Positions 1 through 8,353 of a stretch of DNA of 37,410 nucleotides are shown here, one piece after another. Positions within the stretch are counted from its first letter, which is position 1, and every line of letters starts with the position of its first letter. The DNA is from an uncultured Clostridia bacterium (lineage in GTDB: Bacteria > Bacillota > Clostridia > Oscillospirales > Acutalibacteraceae): the NCBI GenBank assembly GCA_947623175.1, contig CANQGK010000024.1, forward strand, positions 1-37,410, read 5' to 3'. Made by a program: the position numbers and the translations under genes. A model generated the notes under the pieces. The model worked only from the letters and a program-made list of their open reading frames with translations, did not search any database and was not told the origin of the DNA.

Positions 1-166
1 AACACGAACGGCGTTCTCATGCAAAATCTTCGACCCGAGGTGGAGCGGATTTTTTCGTCCGGCAAGGAAGAGGACGCAGGAATACTGTCGTATTTCAAGG
101 GCGATGACACAGGCGGCGGATAAATCCGTCCGCCTCGGGCGCATTGTAATCTGATTGCATTGACTA
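1..166 (-). mobile_element. Partial MITE-like element, inverted relative to the copy at 35640-35914
   Basis: Bases 1-166 are the reverse complement of 35640-35805, with about seven mismatches and no gap (about 96% identity). The visible end, reading outward, finishes in ...GCATTGACTA at 157-166, the same terminal sequence as both ends of the complete copy. The other end lies outside the window. No transposase is visible, so this is a non-autonomous element. A short open frame inside it (ending at the TAA at 121) is shared with the other copy but looks incidental. Confidence 0.85.
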
Positions 167-181
167 ATCTTTTCATAGAAC

Positions 182-218
182 CGCCCCGTCTTTGCTGCTG
201 CAAAGACGGGGCGATTTT
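182..218 (+). terminator. Strong hairpin terminator beside the MITE copy
   Basis: A perfect 14-bp stem (182-195 with 200-213, sequence CGCCCCGTCTTTGC and its complement) closes a TGCT loop and is followed by ATTTT on the plus strand. The orientation fits a plus-strand gene left of the window. On the minus strand it lies just past the penicillin-binding protein stop at 268 but lacks a clean U-tract in that direction, so it may stop both strands only weakly. Confidence 0.6.
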
Positions 219-267
219 CGTAAAAACAGATTTGCCGCGTTGGCTTTTCGCGGCTCTTTTATTTAGG

Positions 268-1887
268 TTATTCCTTCATATTTTTAAGCTCTGCGATGCT
301 GTCGGCGATATAGGCGAATATCTCGCCGCAGGAGCGGTCCTGCTTTTGGGTGTTTTCCGAAAAGACCACTACGGTATATTCGGGCTTATCCGCCGGGAAA
401 AAGCCGCAAAACCAGCCTTGGCAGATTTCCGCACCGTTTTCGTATTTTCCGGTTTGCGCGGTAGCGGTCTTGCCCGCGGCGGATATATTTTTCGGTACCG
501 CCGATTCGCCCGTACCCTCGGTGAGTACGGCTTTAAGCGCTTCGCGCAAAATCGCCGCGGTTTCGGACCTTGCGGCGCGCGTGGGTTTGCCGATATCGTA
601 CTTTTGAAGCTTGCCGTTTTTAAGGGTGCCCTCTACGGCGGAGGGGATATAGTATGTGCCGTCCGACGCTATAGCGGAATAGAGGGTTAGAAGCGAAACG
701 GGGGAGAGCAGTAATTCGCCCTGACCTATGCTGAAATTTGCAAGATACGCAATATTTTCAAGGCTCGAAAGCTCGGGCAGGCTTCCTTCGCTTGTGCTTA
801 TACCGTCGCATAAGGGAAGTGATTTTCCGAATCTCAAAGCGCAGGCGGTATTGTAAACGGCGTCCTTTCCTATATTAAAGGCAAAATTATAAAAATAGGT
901 GTTACAGGAATTGGCTATGGCGGATTTCAAATTCATATAACCGTGACCGTCGTATTTATGGCATCTGAAATGCCGGTCTATAATTTCACAGCTGCCGGTG
1001 CACTTGTATAAAAACGCGCTTTTGCCGCTTTCTATTCCGGCTATCGCGACGCAGGGCTTAAAAACCGAGCCCACGTTGTAGGCGTTGATCGCCCGATTGA
1101 CAAGCGGCGAGTCGGGGCTGTCAAGATACTCCGCCGTTTTGGTAGAGTCAAAATACGGTCGGCTTACCGACGCGCGTATTTTTCCCGTGGCGGACTCCGC
1201 TATTACCACGGCTCCGGTTTTAATGTGCTGTGCGGCTTTTTCGGCTATGGACTGTATATTTATATCTATTGTGGATACCACCCCGCCGGATATTACCGAG
1301 CTGTCGTTGTAAAGCTCGGGCGCGACCCCCTCAAGCAGCTTGCCTTTGCCGTCACATTCGTACATGACGTAAATTTCGCTGTCGGATCCGAGAATATCGT
1401 TGTACGCTTTTTCTATCCCCGAAACGCCCTTTAAATCCTTGTCGGTATATCCTATTAAATGTACGGCGGGAGTATCCGCCGACGAATGCTCGTAAAATTC
1501 GGCGCAGATTATACCGTCGCACCGTATTTCTTCGGGCAGCTGTGTCAAAACCGGTTTGCCGGATTTGAGCCGTTCCAAGACCGCTTGCAGCTCCTCGCCC
1601 TTTAAAACGCTGCTTATTGCCGCAACGGCGCGCGGGGTGGGGGATACGGCGGCGATTATTTTCTTTTTGCGGTTCGTCAGAGGTACCATGTTGCAGTCAT
1701 ATATGGTGCCTCTTTGCTTGCCTACGGTTATTTTAAGGCGGTTTTGCCCGATCGCCGCTTCCGAATAATTTGCGGTTGAAATCGCGGCGACCCTCAAAAT
1801 ACAGCTTAAAAAAAGCAGTGTCATAACAAAAAAGCAGGCGGTGCTTCTTCTTGAATAAAGCCTCCAGAATAATGCGTTATCGTTCAT
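268..1887 (-). CDS. Class B penicillin-binding protein (transpeptidase)
   Basis: This 539-residue protein is a bitopic peptidoglycan transpeptidase that would cross-link stem peptides outside the membrane. A short cytoplasmic N-terminus is followed by one membrane segment at about 17-36. A PBP-dimerisation-type region comes next (RGTIYD at 59-64). The transpeptidase domain carries SVFK (274-277, nucleophile Ser274), SCN (327-329) and KTA (473-475). The third motif is KTA rather than the usual KTG, a variant I believe occurs in clostridial relatives. There are no PASTA domains, unlike many SpoVD or PBP2x proteins. The ATG start has an AGGAGG box seven to eight bases upstream (1896-1902). It stands alone and is divergent from pckG. 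It could serve elongation, division or spore cortex synthesis; the sequence does not decide which. Confidence 0.9.
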   Translation of the reverse strand: MNDNALFWRLYSRRSTACFFVMTLLFLSCILRVAAISTANYSEAAIGQNRLKITVGKQRGTIYDCNMVPLTNRKKKIIAAVSPTPRAVAAISSVLKGEELQAVLERLKSGKPVLTQLPEEIRCDGIICAEFYEHSSADTPAVHLIGYTDKDLKGVSGIEKAYNDILGSDSEIYVMYECDGKGKLLEGVAPELYNDSSVISGGVVSTIDINIQSIAEKAAQHIKTGAVVIAESATGKIRASVSRPYFDSTKTAEYLDSPDSPLVNRAINAYNVGSVFKPCVAIAGIESGKSAFLYKCTGSCEIIDRHFRCHKYDGHGYMNLKSAIANSCNTYFYNFAFNIGKDAVYNTACALRFGKSLPLCDGISTSEGSLPELSSLENIAYLANFSIGQGELLLSPVSLLTLYSAIASDGTYYIPSAVEGTLKNGKLQKYDIGKPTRAARSETAAILREALKAVLTEGTGESAVPKNISAAGKTATAQTGKYENGAEICQGWFCGFFPADKPEYTVVVFSENTQKQDRSCGEIFAYIADSIAELKNMKE

Positions 1888-2018
1888 AAATCCGAACCTC
1901 CTTTAAATAAATTGTTGGCAAAATCACAAAATTTAACCGCGAAACATTTTAAATTTATTGAAAAAAGCAAGACTTTTTAAAACCCTTAAAATAAATTGTT
2001 AAATTTTTGATAAACTTA

Positions 2019-2046
2019 TTGCATTTTGAAAAATTTGCGGTATAAT
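2019..2046 (+). promoter_or_regulatory. Sigma-A promoter of pckG
   Basis: TTGCAT (2019-2024), a 16-bp spacer and a perfect TATAAT (2041-2046). The AAGGAG ribosome binding site lies at 2076-2081 and the ATG at 2090, giving a leader of about 35 bases. The surrounding 1903-2040 is very AT-rich and I see no other structure in it. Confidence 0.75.
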
Positions 2047-2089
2047 GTAAAAGGCAAAAATTTGTATTTCTTAGTAAGGAGTAACTTAA

Positions 2090-3874
2090 ATGACTGAAAA
2101 CGTAACATTAAACAAATGGCTCGAAGAAATGAAAGAGCTGTTGACGCCCGACAGCGTTTTATGGATCGACGGCAGCGACGCTCAGCGCGACGAACTGCGT
2201 GAAAAGGCCGTAAAATCGGGCGAGCTTACAAAGCTTAATCAGGATAAGCTTCCCGGCTGTTATCTGCACAGAACAAAGCCGAACGACGTTGCCCGCGTGG
2301 AGGATCGTACCTTTATTTGCACAAAGGACAAGGATAATGCCGGACCTACCAACAATTGGTGCGATCCCGACGAAATGCGCGAAAAGCTTTACAAAATTGC
2401 AAAAGGCAGCTATAAAGGACGCACAATGTATATCATCCCCTATTCCATGGGCCCTATCGGTTCGCCGCTTGCAAAAATCGGCGTCGAAGTGACCGACTCC
2501 ATTTACGTTGTGCTTAATATGCTTATTATGACCCGTGTAAGCCCCAAGGTGCTCGAGGTTTTGGGCAACAGCGACGATTGGGTAAGAGGCCTGCACGCAA
2601 GCTGTGACGTCGACCCCGACAAGCGTTACATCTGCCATTTTCCCGAGGACAATACGATTATTTCGGTTAATTCCGCTTACGGCGGCAACGTGCTTTTGGG
2701 TAAAAAGTGCTTCGCTTTGCGTATCGCTTCCTACCAGGGCTGGAAAGAGGGCTGGATGGCGGAGCATATGCTCATTTTAGGCCTTCAGAACCCGAAGGGC
2801 GAAATCAAATATATCGCGGCGGCTTTCCCGTCGGCATGCGGCAAAACCAACCTCGCAATGCTTATTCCGCCCGAATACTTACGTAAAAAAGGTTATAAGA
2901 TCTGGACCGTAGGCGACGATATTTCCTGGATGAAGATAGGCCCCGACGGCAGACTTTACGCCATTAACCCCGAAAACGGCTTCTTCGGCGTTGCTCCCGG
3001 AACAAACGAGCATTCCAACTTCAACGCCCTCGAAAGCACCAAGAAGAACACTATTTTTACCAACGTGGCGCTTGACCTCAACGACAACACCGTTTGGTGG
3101 GAGGGCTTAAACAAAAATCTGCCCGAAAACGCTCTCGATTGGAAGGGTAACCCCTGGGATCCCTCAAAATTCGACAAAAACGACAAATCCACTTGCGCCG
3201 CCCATCCCAACTCACGCTTTACCGCTCCGGCAGTCAACTGTCCCTGCATTTCCGATGAGTTCGACAAGGGTACCGGCGTTCCGATCTCCGCCATTATCTT
3301 CGGCGGCCGCCGCGCAAAGTGCGCGCCGCTCGTATATCAGTCAAAGGATTGGGTAAACGGCGTATTCGTAGGCTCCGCTATGGCTTCCGAAACCACCGCC
3401 GCCGCCGCCGGCGCAGTCGGCGTGGTTCGCCGCGATCCTATGGCCATGCTGCCCTTCTGCGGCTACCATATGGGTGACTACTTCAAACATTGGCTTGAAA
3501 TGGGCGAGAAGCTCGGCGATAAGGCTCCCAAGATTTTCAACGTCAATTGGTTCCGTACCGACGACGAGGGCAACTTCGTATGGCCCGGCTTCGGCGACAA
3601 TATGCGCGTGCTCAATTGGATCATCGATCGCTGCGAGGGCAAAGCGGATGCGGTTGAGACCGCTATCGGTTACATTCCGAAGCCCGAGGATATTGACCTT
3701 ACCGACCTTGATATGGATATCGATACCTTGAAATCAATTCTTAAGGTTGATAAAGCCGTTTGGGAAAAGGAAGCCGCCGAAATAGAAGAACATTACAAAA
3801 AGTTCGGCGACCGACTGCCCGAAGCGCTTCGCGAACAGCTTAATACTCTTAAAGAAAACCTTGCAAAAATGTAA
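2090..3874 (+). CDS. pckG: Phosphoenolpyruvate carboxykinase (GTP)
   Basis: The 594-residue cytoplasmic enzyme interconverts oxaloacetate + GTP and phosphoenolpyruvate + CO2 + GDP. In fermenting anaerobes it often runs in the carboxylating direction to make C4 acids. The length is typical of the GTP-dependent family. The kinase-1a P-loop FPSACGKTNL is at 246-255. GKKCF (204-208), AEHM (224-227) and VGDDISWM (274-281) supply the usual lysine, histidine and aspartate metal and substrate ligands. YGGN (197-200) is the loop of the substrate site. It is monocistronic, with its own promoter (2019-2046) and terminator (3886-3928). The ATG is well placed after AAGGAG. Nothing is odd in the frame. Confidence 0.96.
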   Translation: MTENVTLNKWLEEMKELLTPDSVLWIDGSDAQRDELREKAVKSGELTKLNQDKLPGCYLHRTKPNDVARVEDRTFICTKDKDNAGPTNNWCDPDEMREKLYKIAKGSYKGRTMYIIPYSMGPIGSPLAKIGVEVTDSIYVVLNMLIMTRVSPKVLEVLGNSDDWVRGLHASCDVDPDKRYICHFPEDNTIISVNSAYGGNVLLGKKCFALRIASYQGWKEGWMAEHMLILGLQNPKGEIKYIAAAFPSACGKTNLAMLIPPEYLRKKGYKIWTVGDDISWMKIGPDGRLYAINPENGFFGVAPGTNEHSNFNALESTKKNTIFTNVALDLNDNTVWWEGLNKNLPENALDWKGNPWDPSKFDKNDKSTCAAHPNSRFTAPAVNCPCISDEFDKGTGVPISAIIFGGRRAKCAPLVYQSKDWVNGVFVGSAMASETTAAAAGAVGVVRRDPMAMLPFCGYHMGDYFKHWLEMGEKLGDKAPKIFNVNWFRTDDEGNFVWPGFGDNMRVLNWIIDRCEGKADAVETAIGYIPKPEDIDLTDLDMDIDTLKSILKVDKAVWEKEAAEIEEHYKKFGDRLPEALREQLNTLKENLAKM

Positions 3875-3885
3875 TTAAAATATAT

Positions 3886-3928
3886 TTTCCCCGCAAACCC
3901 CGCCTTTTGGGATTTGCGGGGAAATTTT
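3886..3928 (+). terminator. Rho-independent terminator of pckG
   Basis: TTTCCCCGCAAA (3886-3897) pairs with TTTGCGGGGAAA (3913-3924) and is followed by TTTT. It begins 12 bases after the pckG stop codon. Confidence 0.88.
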
Positions 3929-4104
3929 ATCTTAAACAAAGCGGATCACAATCCGCAGGACGGCGCGTATTTTACGGCTTCAAGCGGTGTCTTTTCAAGC
4001 TCTTACGGCGGGGGAAAAGCCGCTTTTTGCAAGGTATCGGGCGGGATGATTATATTGCATAAAAAAGCGTCGTTAAAGTTAATAATTTATTTATATTTTA
4101 TCGC
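3929..4104. other. Intergenic stretch between pckG and marR
   Basis: The gap between pckG and marR is 312 bases. It contains the pckG terminator, a small perfect hairpin (GCGGAT-CACA-ATCCGC, about 3940-3955), then roughly 130 bases with no convincing gene, and finally the marR promoter. A possible 64-codon frame here has no ribosome binding site and ends inside the promoter, so I do not call it. Confidence 0.5.
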
Positions 4105-4133
4105 TTGACAATATAAATTTGCGACATTATAAT
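4105..4133 (+). promoter_or_regulatory. Fully consensus sigma-A promoter of the marR-ABC operon
   Basis: TTGACA (4105-4110), exactly 17 bases, then TATAAT (4128-4133). Both hexamers are perfect. Transcription should start near 4140, immediately before the palindrome at 4145-4158. Confidence 0.9.
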
Positions 4134-4144
4134 AGTTAATAATA

Positions 4145-4158
4145 GTTAGCAGGCTAAC
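4145..4158. promoter_or_regulatory. Likely MarR operator
   Basis: GTTAGC-AG-GCTAAC is a perfect 6-2-6 inverted repeat about five bases after the expected transcription start. The TAGTTA core also occurs just upstream (from about 4133). A dyad of this size between a perfect promoter and a marR gene is the usual layout of an autorepressed MarR operon. Binding by this particular protein is inferred. Confidence 0.7.
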
Positions 4159-4186
4159 AAATAATAATTCGAAAGCGGGAGGTATT

Positions 4187-4633
4187 ATGACAAGAGAAAA
4201 CGATATAGGATTTGCGATACGCCGACTTTCCAATGCCGTACGGCGCGACGTCGAGAAAAGCCACACCACACTCGGAATAGAGCCTGTAAAGGGTATCAAC
4301 GGTTGGGCGATAAGCTATCTTTACGAAAATCGCGATAAGGACGTTTTTCAGCGCGATTTTGAGGAGAAGTTTTCAATTCGACGTTCTACCGCGAGCCGAA
4401 TGCTCAAAACCATGGAGCAAAAGGGCTTTATAGAGCGGGTAGGGGTTGAGGGCGACGCCCGACTTAAAAAAATAGTGCTTACCGAAAAGGCATGCGAGCA
4501 TCATAAGCGTATTTTAAATGATATAAAAAATCGCGAAAAAAGACTGCGCGCCGGACTTGACGACGGCGAGGTACGGCTTTTTTTAGACCTTGCGAAACGG
4601 ATTATCGCAAATATGGAGGACAATAATGATTAA
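4187..4633 (+). CDS. MarR-family transcriptional regulator
   Basis: The 148-residue protein has a MarR-type winged helix: the recognition region RRSTASRMLKTMEQKGFIERV lies at about 65-85 and is followed by the wing with DAR (GDARLKKIVLT). It probably represses its own operon through the palindrome at 4145-4158. A ligand, likely a drug-like or toxic compound, would release it. A GGGAGG box sits five bases before the ATG. The 3' end overlaps the next ABC gene by eight bases, so the three genes are cotranscribed and partly coupled in translation. Confidence 0.9.
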   Translation: MTRENDIGFAIRRLSNAVRRDVEKSHTTLGIEPVKGINGWAISYLYENRDKDVFQRDFEEKFSIRRSTASRMLKTMEQKGFIERVGVEGDARLKKIVLTEKACEHHKRILNDIKNREKRLRAGLDDGEVRLFLDLAKRIIANMEDNND

Positions 4634-6374
4634 AACATTGGCAAAATCTATAAGGGAATATAAGCTTTCCACCATTCTCACCCTTGTTTTTATAGTGGGC
4701 GAGGTTTGTATAGAGGTTTTTATTCCTTTTATCACGGCGGACCTTGTAAACAGCATAAAGGCTTCCGCTTCTATCGAAGAGGTAGTTAAAACCGGTCTGT
4801 TTTTGGTTTTACTCGCGATACTTTCGCTCACCTGCGGCGGTATAGCGGGCTTCACATGCGCCAAAGCCTCGGCGGGCTTTGCAAAAAATTTACGGCATGA
4901 TATGTTTGTGAAAATTCAGGATTATTCGTTTAAGAATATCGATAAATTTTCTTCCACCTCGCTTGTAACCCGCCTTACAACCGATATTACAAACGTGCAG
5001 ATGTCTTATATGATGATAATACGAACCGCCGTAAGGGCGCCTATGATGTTTGTATTTGCAATAATAATGGCATACATAATGGGCGGCAGTCTTGCGACTA
5101 CCTTTGTCGTGGTGGTACCAATACTTATTTTCGGGCTTTTAATGGTAGCGCACAAGGCAATGCCGGCTTTCAGAAGAGTTTTCAAAAAATATGACCGCTT
5201 GAACGAGTCCATCGAGGAAAACGTGCGCGGCATGCGCGTGGTAAAGGGCTTTTCGCGCGAGGACTACGAAATACAAAAATTCAACAACGCCGCCGACGAA
5301 ATAACCAAGGACTTTACAAAGGCGGAGCGGATTGTCGGACTTAACACGCCGATTATGCAGTTCTGTATGTATTTCAATATGATATTTATTCTCATAGTCG
5401 GTTCATGCCTTGCTATCACAAGCGGCGGCACTACCGTGGATATAGGACAGATATCGGCGATGCTTACCTACGGCATGCAGATACTTATGTCGCTTATGAT
5501 GGTTTCGATGATTTACGTTATGATCACCATGTCGTTCGAATCGATGAAGCGTATTTACGAGGTGCTGGTTGAAGAACCGTCGCTTAAGGATTGTGAAAAT
5601 CCCGTATACGAAGTAAAGGACGGCTCCGTGGTATTCGAAAACGTATGCTTTAAGTATTCGGAAAAGGCGAAAAAAAGCGCTTTGCAGAATATAAATCTCA
5701 AAATCGAGTCGGGCATGACCGTGGGCATTATAGGCGGTACGGGCTCGAGCAAATCCTCTCTGGTTCAGCTTATTCCGCGACTTTACGACGTGACCGAGGG
5801 CTCGGTAAAGGTAGCCGGTATCGACGTGAGAAATTACGACGTCAAAACCCTGCGCGACAGCGTGGCGATGGTTTTGCAGAAAAACCAGCTCTTTTCGGGC
5901 ACCGTAAGGGAAAACCTCTGCTGGGGCAAAGAGGACGCTTCGGACGAGGAAATTGAAGAGGTATGCAGACTTTCTCAGGCAAAGGAATTTATCGATACAC
6001 TGCCCGATAAATACGATACCTATATCGAGCAGGGCGGCGCCAACGTATCCGGCGGTCAAAAACAGCGGCTTTGCATTGCGAGAGCGCTTTTAAAGCGTCC
6101 GAAGATTTTAATTCTCGACGATTCCACGAGCGCGGTAGATACCAAAACCGACGCGCTTATCCGCAAGGGCTTTAAGGAGTTTATACCCGAAACCACAAAA
6201 ATAATAATCGCCCAGCGTATAGCTTCCGTAGAGGACGCGGATATGATAATCGTAATGGATAACGGCAATATTTCGGCAATAGGCAAGCACGACGAGCTGC
6301 TTAAAACGAGCGATATTTATCGCGAGGTTTACGAACAGCAAATTAACGGAGGTGATAACAGTGAGGAGGCCTAA
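4626..6374 (+). CDS. ABC exporter half-transporter with degenerate ATPase site
   Basis: The 582-residue protein has a six-helix exporter transmembrane domain (about 15-310) and a C-terminal nucleotide-binding domain. It should pair with the next gene product as a heterodimeric, multidrug-type exporter. Walker A is GGTGSSKSS (370-378) and the signature is VSGGQ (474-478). Walker B reads ILILDDS, with Asp499 in place of the catalytic Glu, and the switch His is Gln530. These are the marks of the non-hydrolysing site of asymmetric exporters. The ATG at 4626 is preceded by GGAGG at 4615-4619. An upstream ATG at 4590 lies inside marR without a suitable ribosome binding site. The 3' end overlaps the next gene. 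Confidence 0.93.
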   Translation: MIKTLAKSIREYKLSTILTLVFIVGEVCIEVFIPFITADLVNSIKASASIEEVVKTGLFLVLLAILSLTCGGIAGFTCAKASAGFAKNLRHDMFVKIQDYSFKNIDKFSSTSLVTRLTTDITNVQMSYMMIIRTAVRAPMMFVFAIIMAYIMGGSLATTFVVVVPILIFGLLMVAHKAMPAFRRVFKKYDRLNESIEENVRGMRVVKGFSREDYEIQKFNNAADEITKDFTKAERIVGLNTPIMQFCMYFNMIFILIVGSCLAITSGGTTVDIGQISAMLTYGMQILMSLMMVSMIYVMITMSFESMKRIYEVLVEEPSLKDCENPVYEVKDGSVVFENVCFKYSEKAKKSALQNINLKIESGMTVGIIGGTGSSKSSLVQLIPRLYDVTEGSVKVAGIDVRNYDVKTLRDSVAMVLQKNQLFSGTVRENLCWGKEDASDEEIEEVCRLSQAKEFIDTLPDKYDTYIEQGGANVSGGQKQRLCIARALLKRPKILILDDSTSAVDTKTDALIRKGFKEFIPETTKIIIAQRIASVEDADMIIVMDNGNISAIGKHDELLKTSDIYREVYEQQINGGDNSEEA

Positions 6375-8283
6375 CGGACAAATGCCCGCCGACGGAAAAC
6401 GCAAAATAAATTTTTCTGTGTTGGGCAGAGTATTTAAAATGCTTCACGAGTTTTACCCCGTGTTATTACCCGTTGTTATCATCTGTATTATTTTCGCTTC
6501 GGTTACCGCCGCTATACCGGCTATTTTCCAGCAAAAGGTAATCGCTTCCATAGAGAATTGGTACGAAATACGCGATTGGGCGACAGCCAAAACCGAAATA
6601 ATACCCAAAGTTATAGTTCTCGGCGTTTTTTACTGTCTTTCTTTGATAGCGATAACCTTACAAACTCAGCTTATGGCGATAATCACCCAAGGCTTTTTGG
6701 GCAATATGCGTAAAAAAATGTTCAGCGGCATGCAAAAACTGCCCATAAGATATTTTGATACCAATAAGCATGGCGATATTATGAGCCATTACACAAACGA
6801 TATCGATACCTTAAGACAGCTTGTTTCTCAGGCGATGCCATCGTTATTGCAGGCGTCCATAATAGTCGTAACCGTTTTTTGTATTATGATTTACTACAGT
6901 GTCTGGATGACGCTTGTGGTAATAGCGGGCGTTTTGGTTATGACGCTTGTTTCTAAAAACATCGGCGGCGGCTCGGCTAAATACTTCATACGCCAGCAAA
7001 GGGCGATAGGTAAAACCGAGGGCTATATTCAGGAAACCATGAGCGGTCAAAAGGTGGTTAAGGTATTCTGCCACGAAAAGGAAGCTCAGGCGGATTTTGA
7101 TAAAATAAACGACGAGCTTTACGAGGACAGCCGCCGCGCTCACGCGTACGCAAACTGCTTAGGTCCGATAATTATGAATATAGGCAACGTGCTTTACGTA
7201 ATTATCGCCATGGTGGGCGGACTTTTCCTGTTAAGCCATGCCAAGAATTTAAGCATTTCGGGAATGGCGTTCGATTTAAGTATAGTCGTGCCTTTCCTCA
7301 ATATGACAAAGCAGTTCACCGGTAATATCAATCAGGTATCACAGCAAATAAACGCTATCGTAATGGGTGTTGCGGGCGCTCAGCGTATATTTGAGGTAAT
7401 GGACGCCGAGCCCGAGGCGGACGACGGTTACGTTAAGCTTGTAAACGCCGTTATCGACGAGAACGGCAATATTACGGAGTCTCAAAAACGTACCGGCATT
7501 TGGGCATGGAAGCATCCGCATCACGACGGCACCGTCACCTATACGAAGCTTGAGGGCGACGTTCGCCTGTTTGACGTTGATTTCGGCTATACGCCCGAAA
7601 AGATCGTCCTTCACAATATCGACGTTTACGCAAAGCCCGGTCAAAAAATCGCCTTTGTGGGTGCTACGGGCGCGGGCAAAACCACCATTACAAATCTGCT
7701 TAACCGCTTTTACGACATCGCCGACGGCAAGATACGCTTTGACGGCATTAACATCAACAAAATCAATAAAAGCGATCTTCGCCGCTCTTTGGGTATAGTG
7801 CTGCAGGATACCAACCTGTTTACCGGTACGGTTATGGATAATATCCGTTACGGCAGACTTGACGCCACCGATGATGAATGTATCGAGGCGGCTCGGCTTG
7901 CGGGAGCGGACGATTTTATCACAAGACTCCCCTCGGGCTACGATACCGAGCTTTCAAACAACGGCGCGAACCTGTCTCAAGGCCAGCGGCAGTTGATAGC
8001 GATAGCGCGCGCCGCGGTGGGCGATCCTCCGGTTATGATACTCGACGAGGCGACCTCCTCGATAGATACGCGAACCGAAGCGATAGTTCAAAGAGGTATG
8101 GACCGCTTGATGAAGGGCAGAACGGTATTTGTTATCGCTCACCGACTTTCGACCATAAAAAATTCCGACGTTATTATGGTTTTGGAGCATGGCAGAATTA
8201 TAGAACGCGGAAGTCACGACGATTTAATCGCGCAAAAGGGTAAATATTATCAGCTTTACACCGGCGCCTTCGAATTGGAATAA
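6361..8283 (+). CDS. ABC exporter half-transporter with catalytic ATPase site
   Basis: The 640-residue partner of the preceding gene has an exporter transmembrane domain (about 30-330). About 40 extra residues (355-400) link it to a canonical nucleotide-binding domain: Walker A GATGAGKTT (434-442), signature LSQGQ (538-542), Walker B LDEA with the catalytic Glu (561-564) and switch His593. I place the start at GTG 6361 because GGAGG (6348-6352) is eight bases upstream. An in-frame GTG at 6352 overlaps that box. The coding regions overlap by 14 bases. The substrate is unknown; the MarR regulator suggests a xenobiotic or antimicrobial. Confidence 0.93.
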   Translation: MRRPNGQMPADGKRKINFSVLGRVFKMLHEFYPVLLPVVIICIIFASVTAAIPAIFQQKVIASIENWYEIRDWATAKTEIIPKVIVLGVFYCLSLIAITLQTQLMAIITQGFLGNMRKKMFSGMQKLPIRYFDTNKHGDIMSHYTNDIDTLRQLVSQAMPSLLQASIIVVTVFCIMIYYSVWMTLVVIAGVLVMTLVSKNIGGGSAKYFIRQQRAIGKTEGYIQETMSGQKVVKVFCHEKEAQADFDKINDELYEDSRRAHAYANCLGPIIMNIGNVLYVIIAMVGGLFLLSHAKNLSISGMAFDLSIVVPFLNMTKQFTGNINQVSQQINAIVMGVAGAQRIFEVMDAEPEADDGYVKLVNAVIDENGNITESQKRTGIWAWKHPHHDGTVTYTKLEGDVRLFDVDFGYTPEKIVLHNIDVYAKPGQKIAFVGATGAGKTTITNLLNRFYDIADGKIRFDGININKINKSDLRRSLGIVLQDTNLFTGTVMDNIRYGRLDATDDECIEAARLAGADDFITRLPSGYDTELSNNGANLSQGQRQLIAIARAAVGDPPVMILDEATSSIDTRTEAIVQRGMDRLMKGRTVFVIAHRLSTIKNSDVIMVLEHGRIIERGSHDDLIAQKGKYYQLYTGAFELE

Positions 8284-8289
8284 ATTTAA

Positions 8290-8351
8290 GAATAATCCTT
8301 GCTTTATGCGAATATGATTTATTGTAAGTCAAGTATAAAGCGAGGATTATT
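8290..8351 (+). promoter_or_regulatory. Hairpin covering the RBS of the SipL-like gene, with a possible sporulation promoter inside
   Basis: Bases 8291-8307 pair with 8335-8351 in a 17-bp stem with a single wobble pair; the loop is 27 bases. The right arm contains the GAGGA ribosome binding site (8342-8346) of the gene starting at 8354 and ends in ATTATTTT, so the structure could also weakly terminate the ABC operon that stops at 8283. GAATAAT (8290-8296), 14 bases, then AATATGAT (8311-8318) resembles a sigma-E promoter (kmATATT / CATACAMT) at 6/7 and 5/8. A start near 8325 would omit the left arm and leave the ribosome binding site free. The stem is seen directly; the promoter is an inference. 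Confidence 0.5.
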
Positions 8352-8353
8352 TT

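Noticed and set aside
3914..4108. A 64-codon frame between pckG and marR
   Set aside because: It starts in the pckG terminator, has no ribosome binding site and ends inside the marR promoter.
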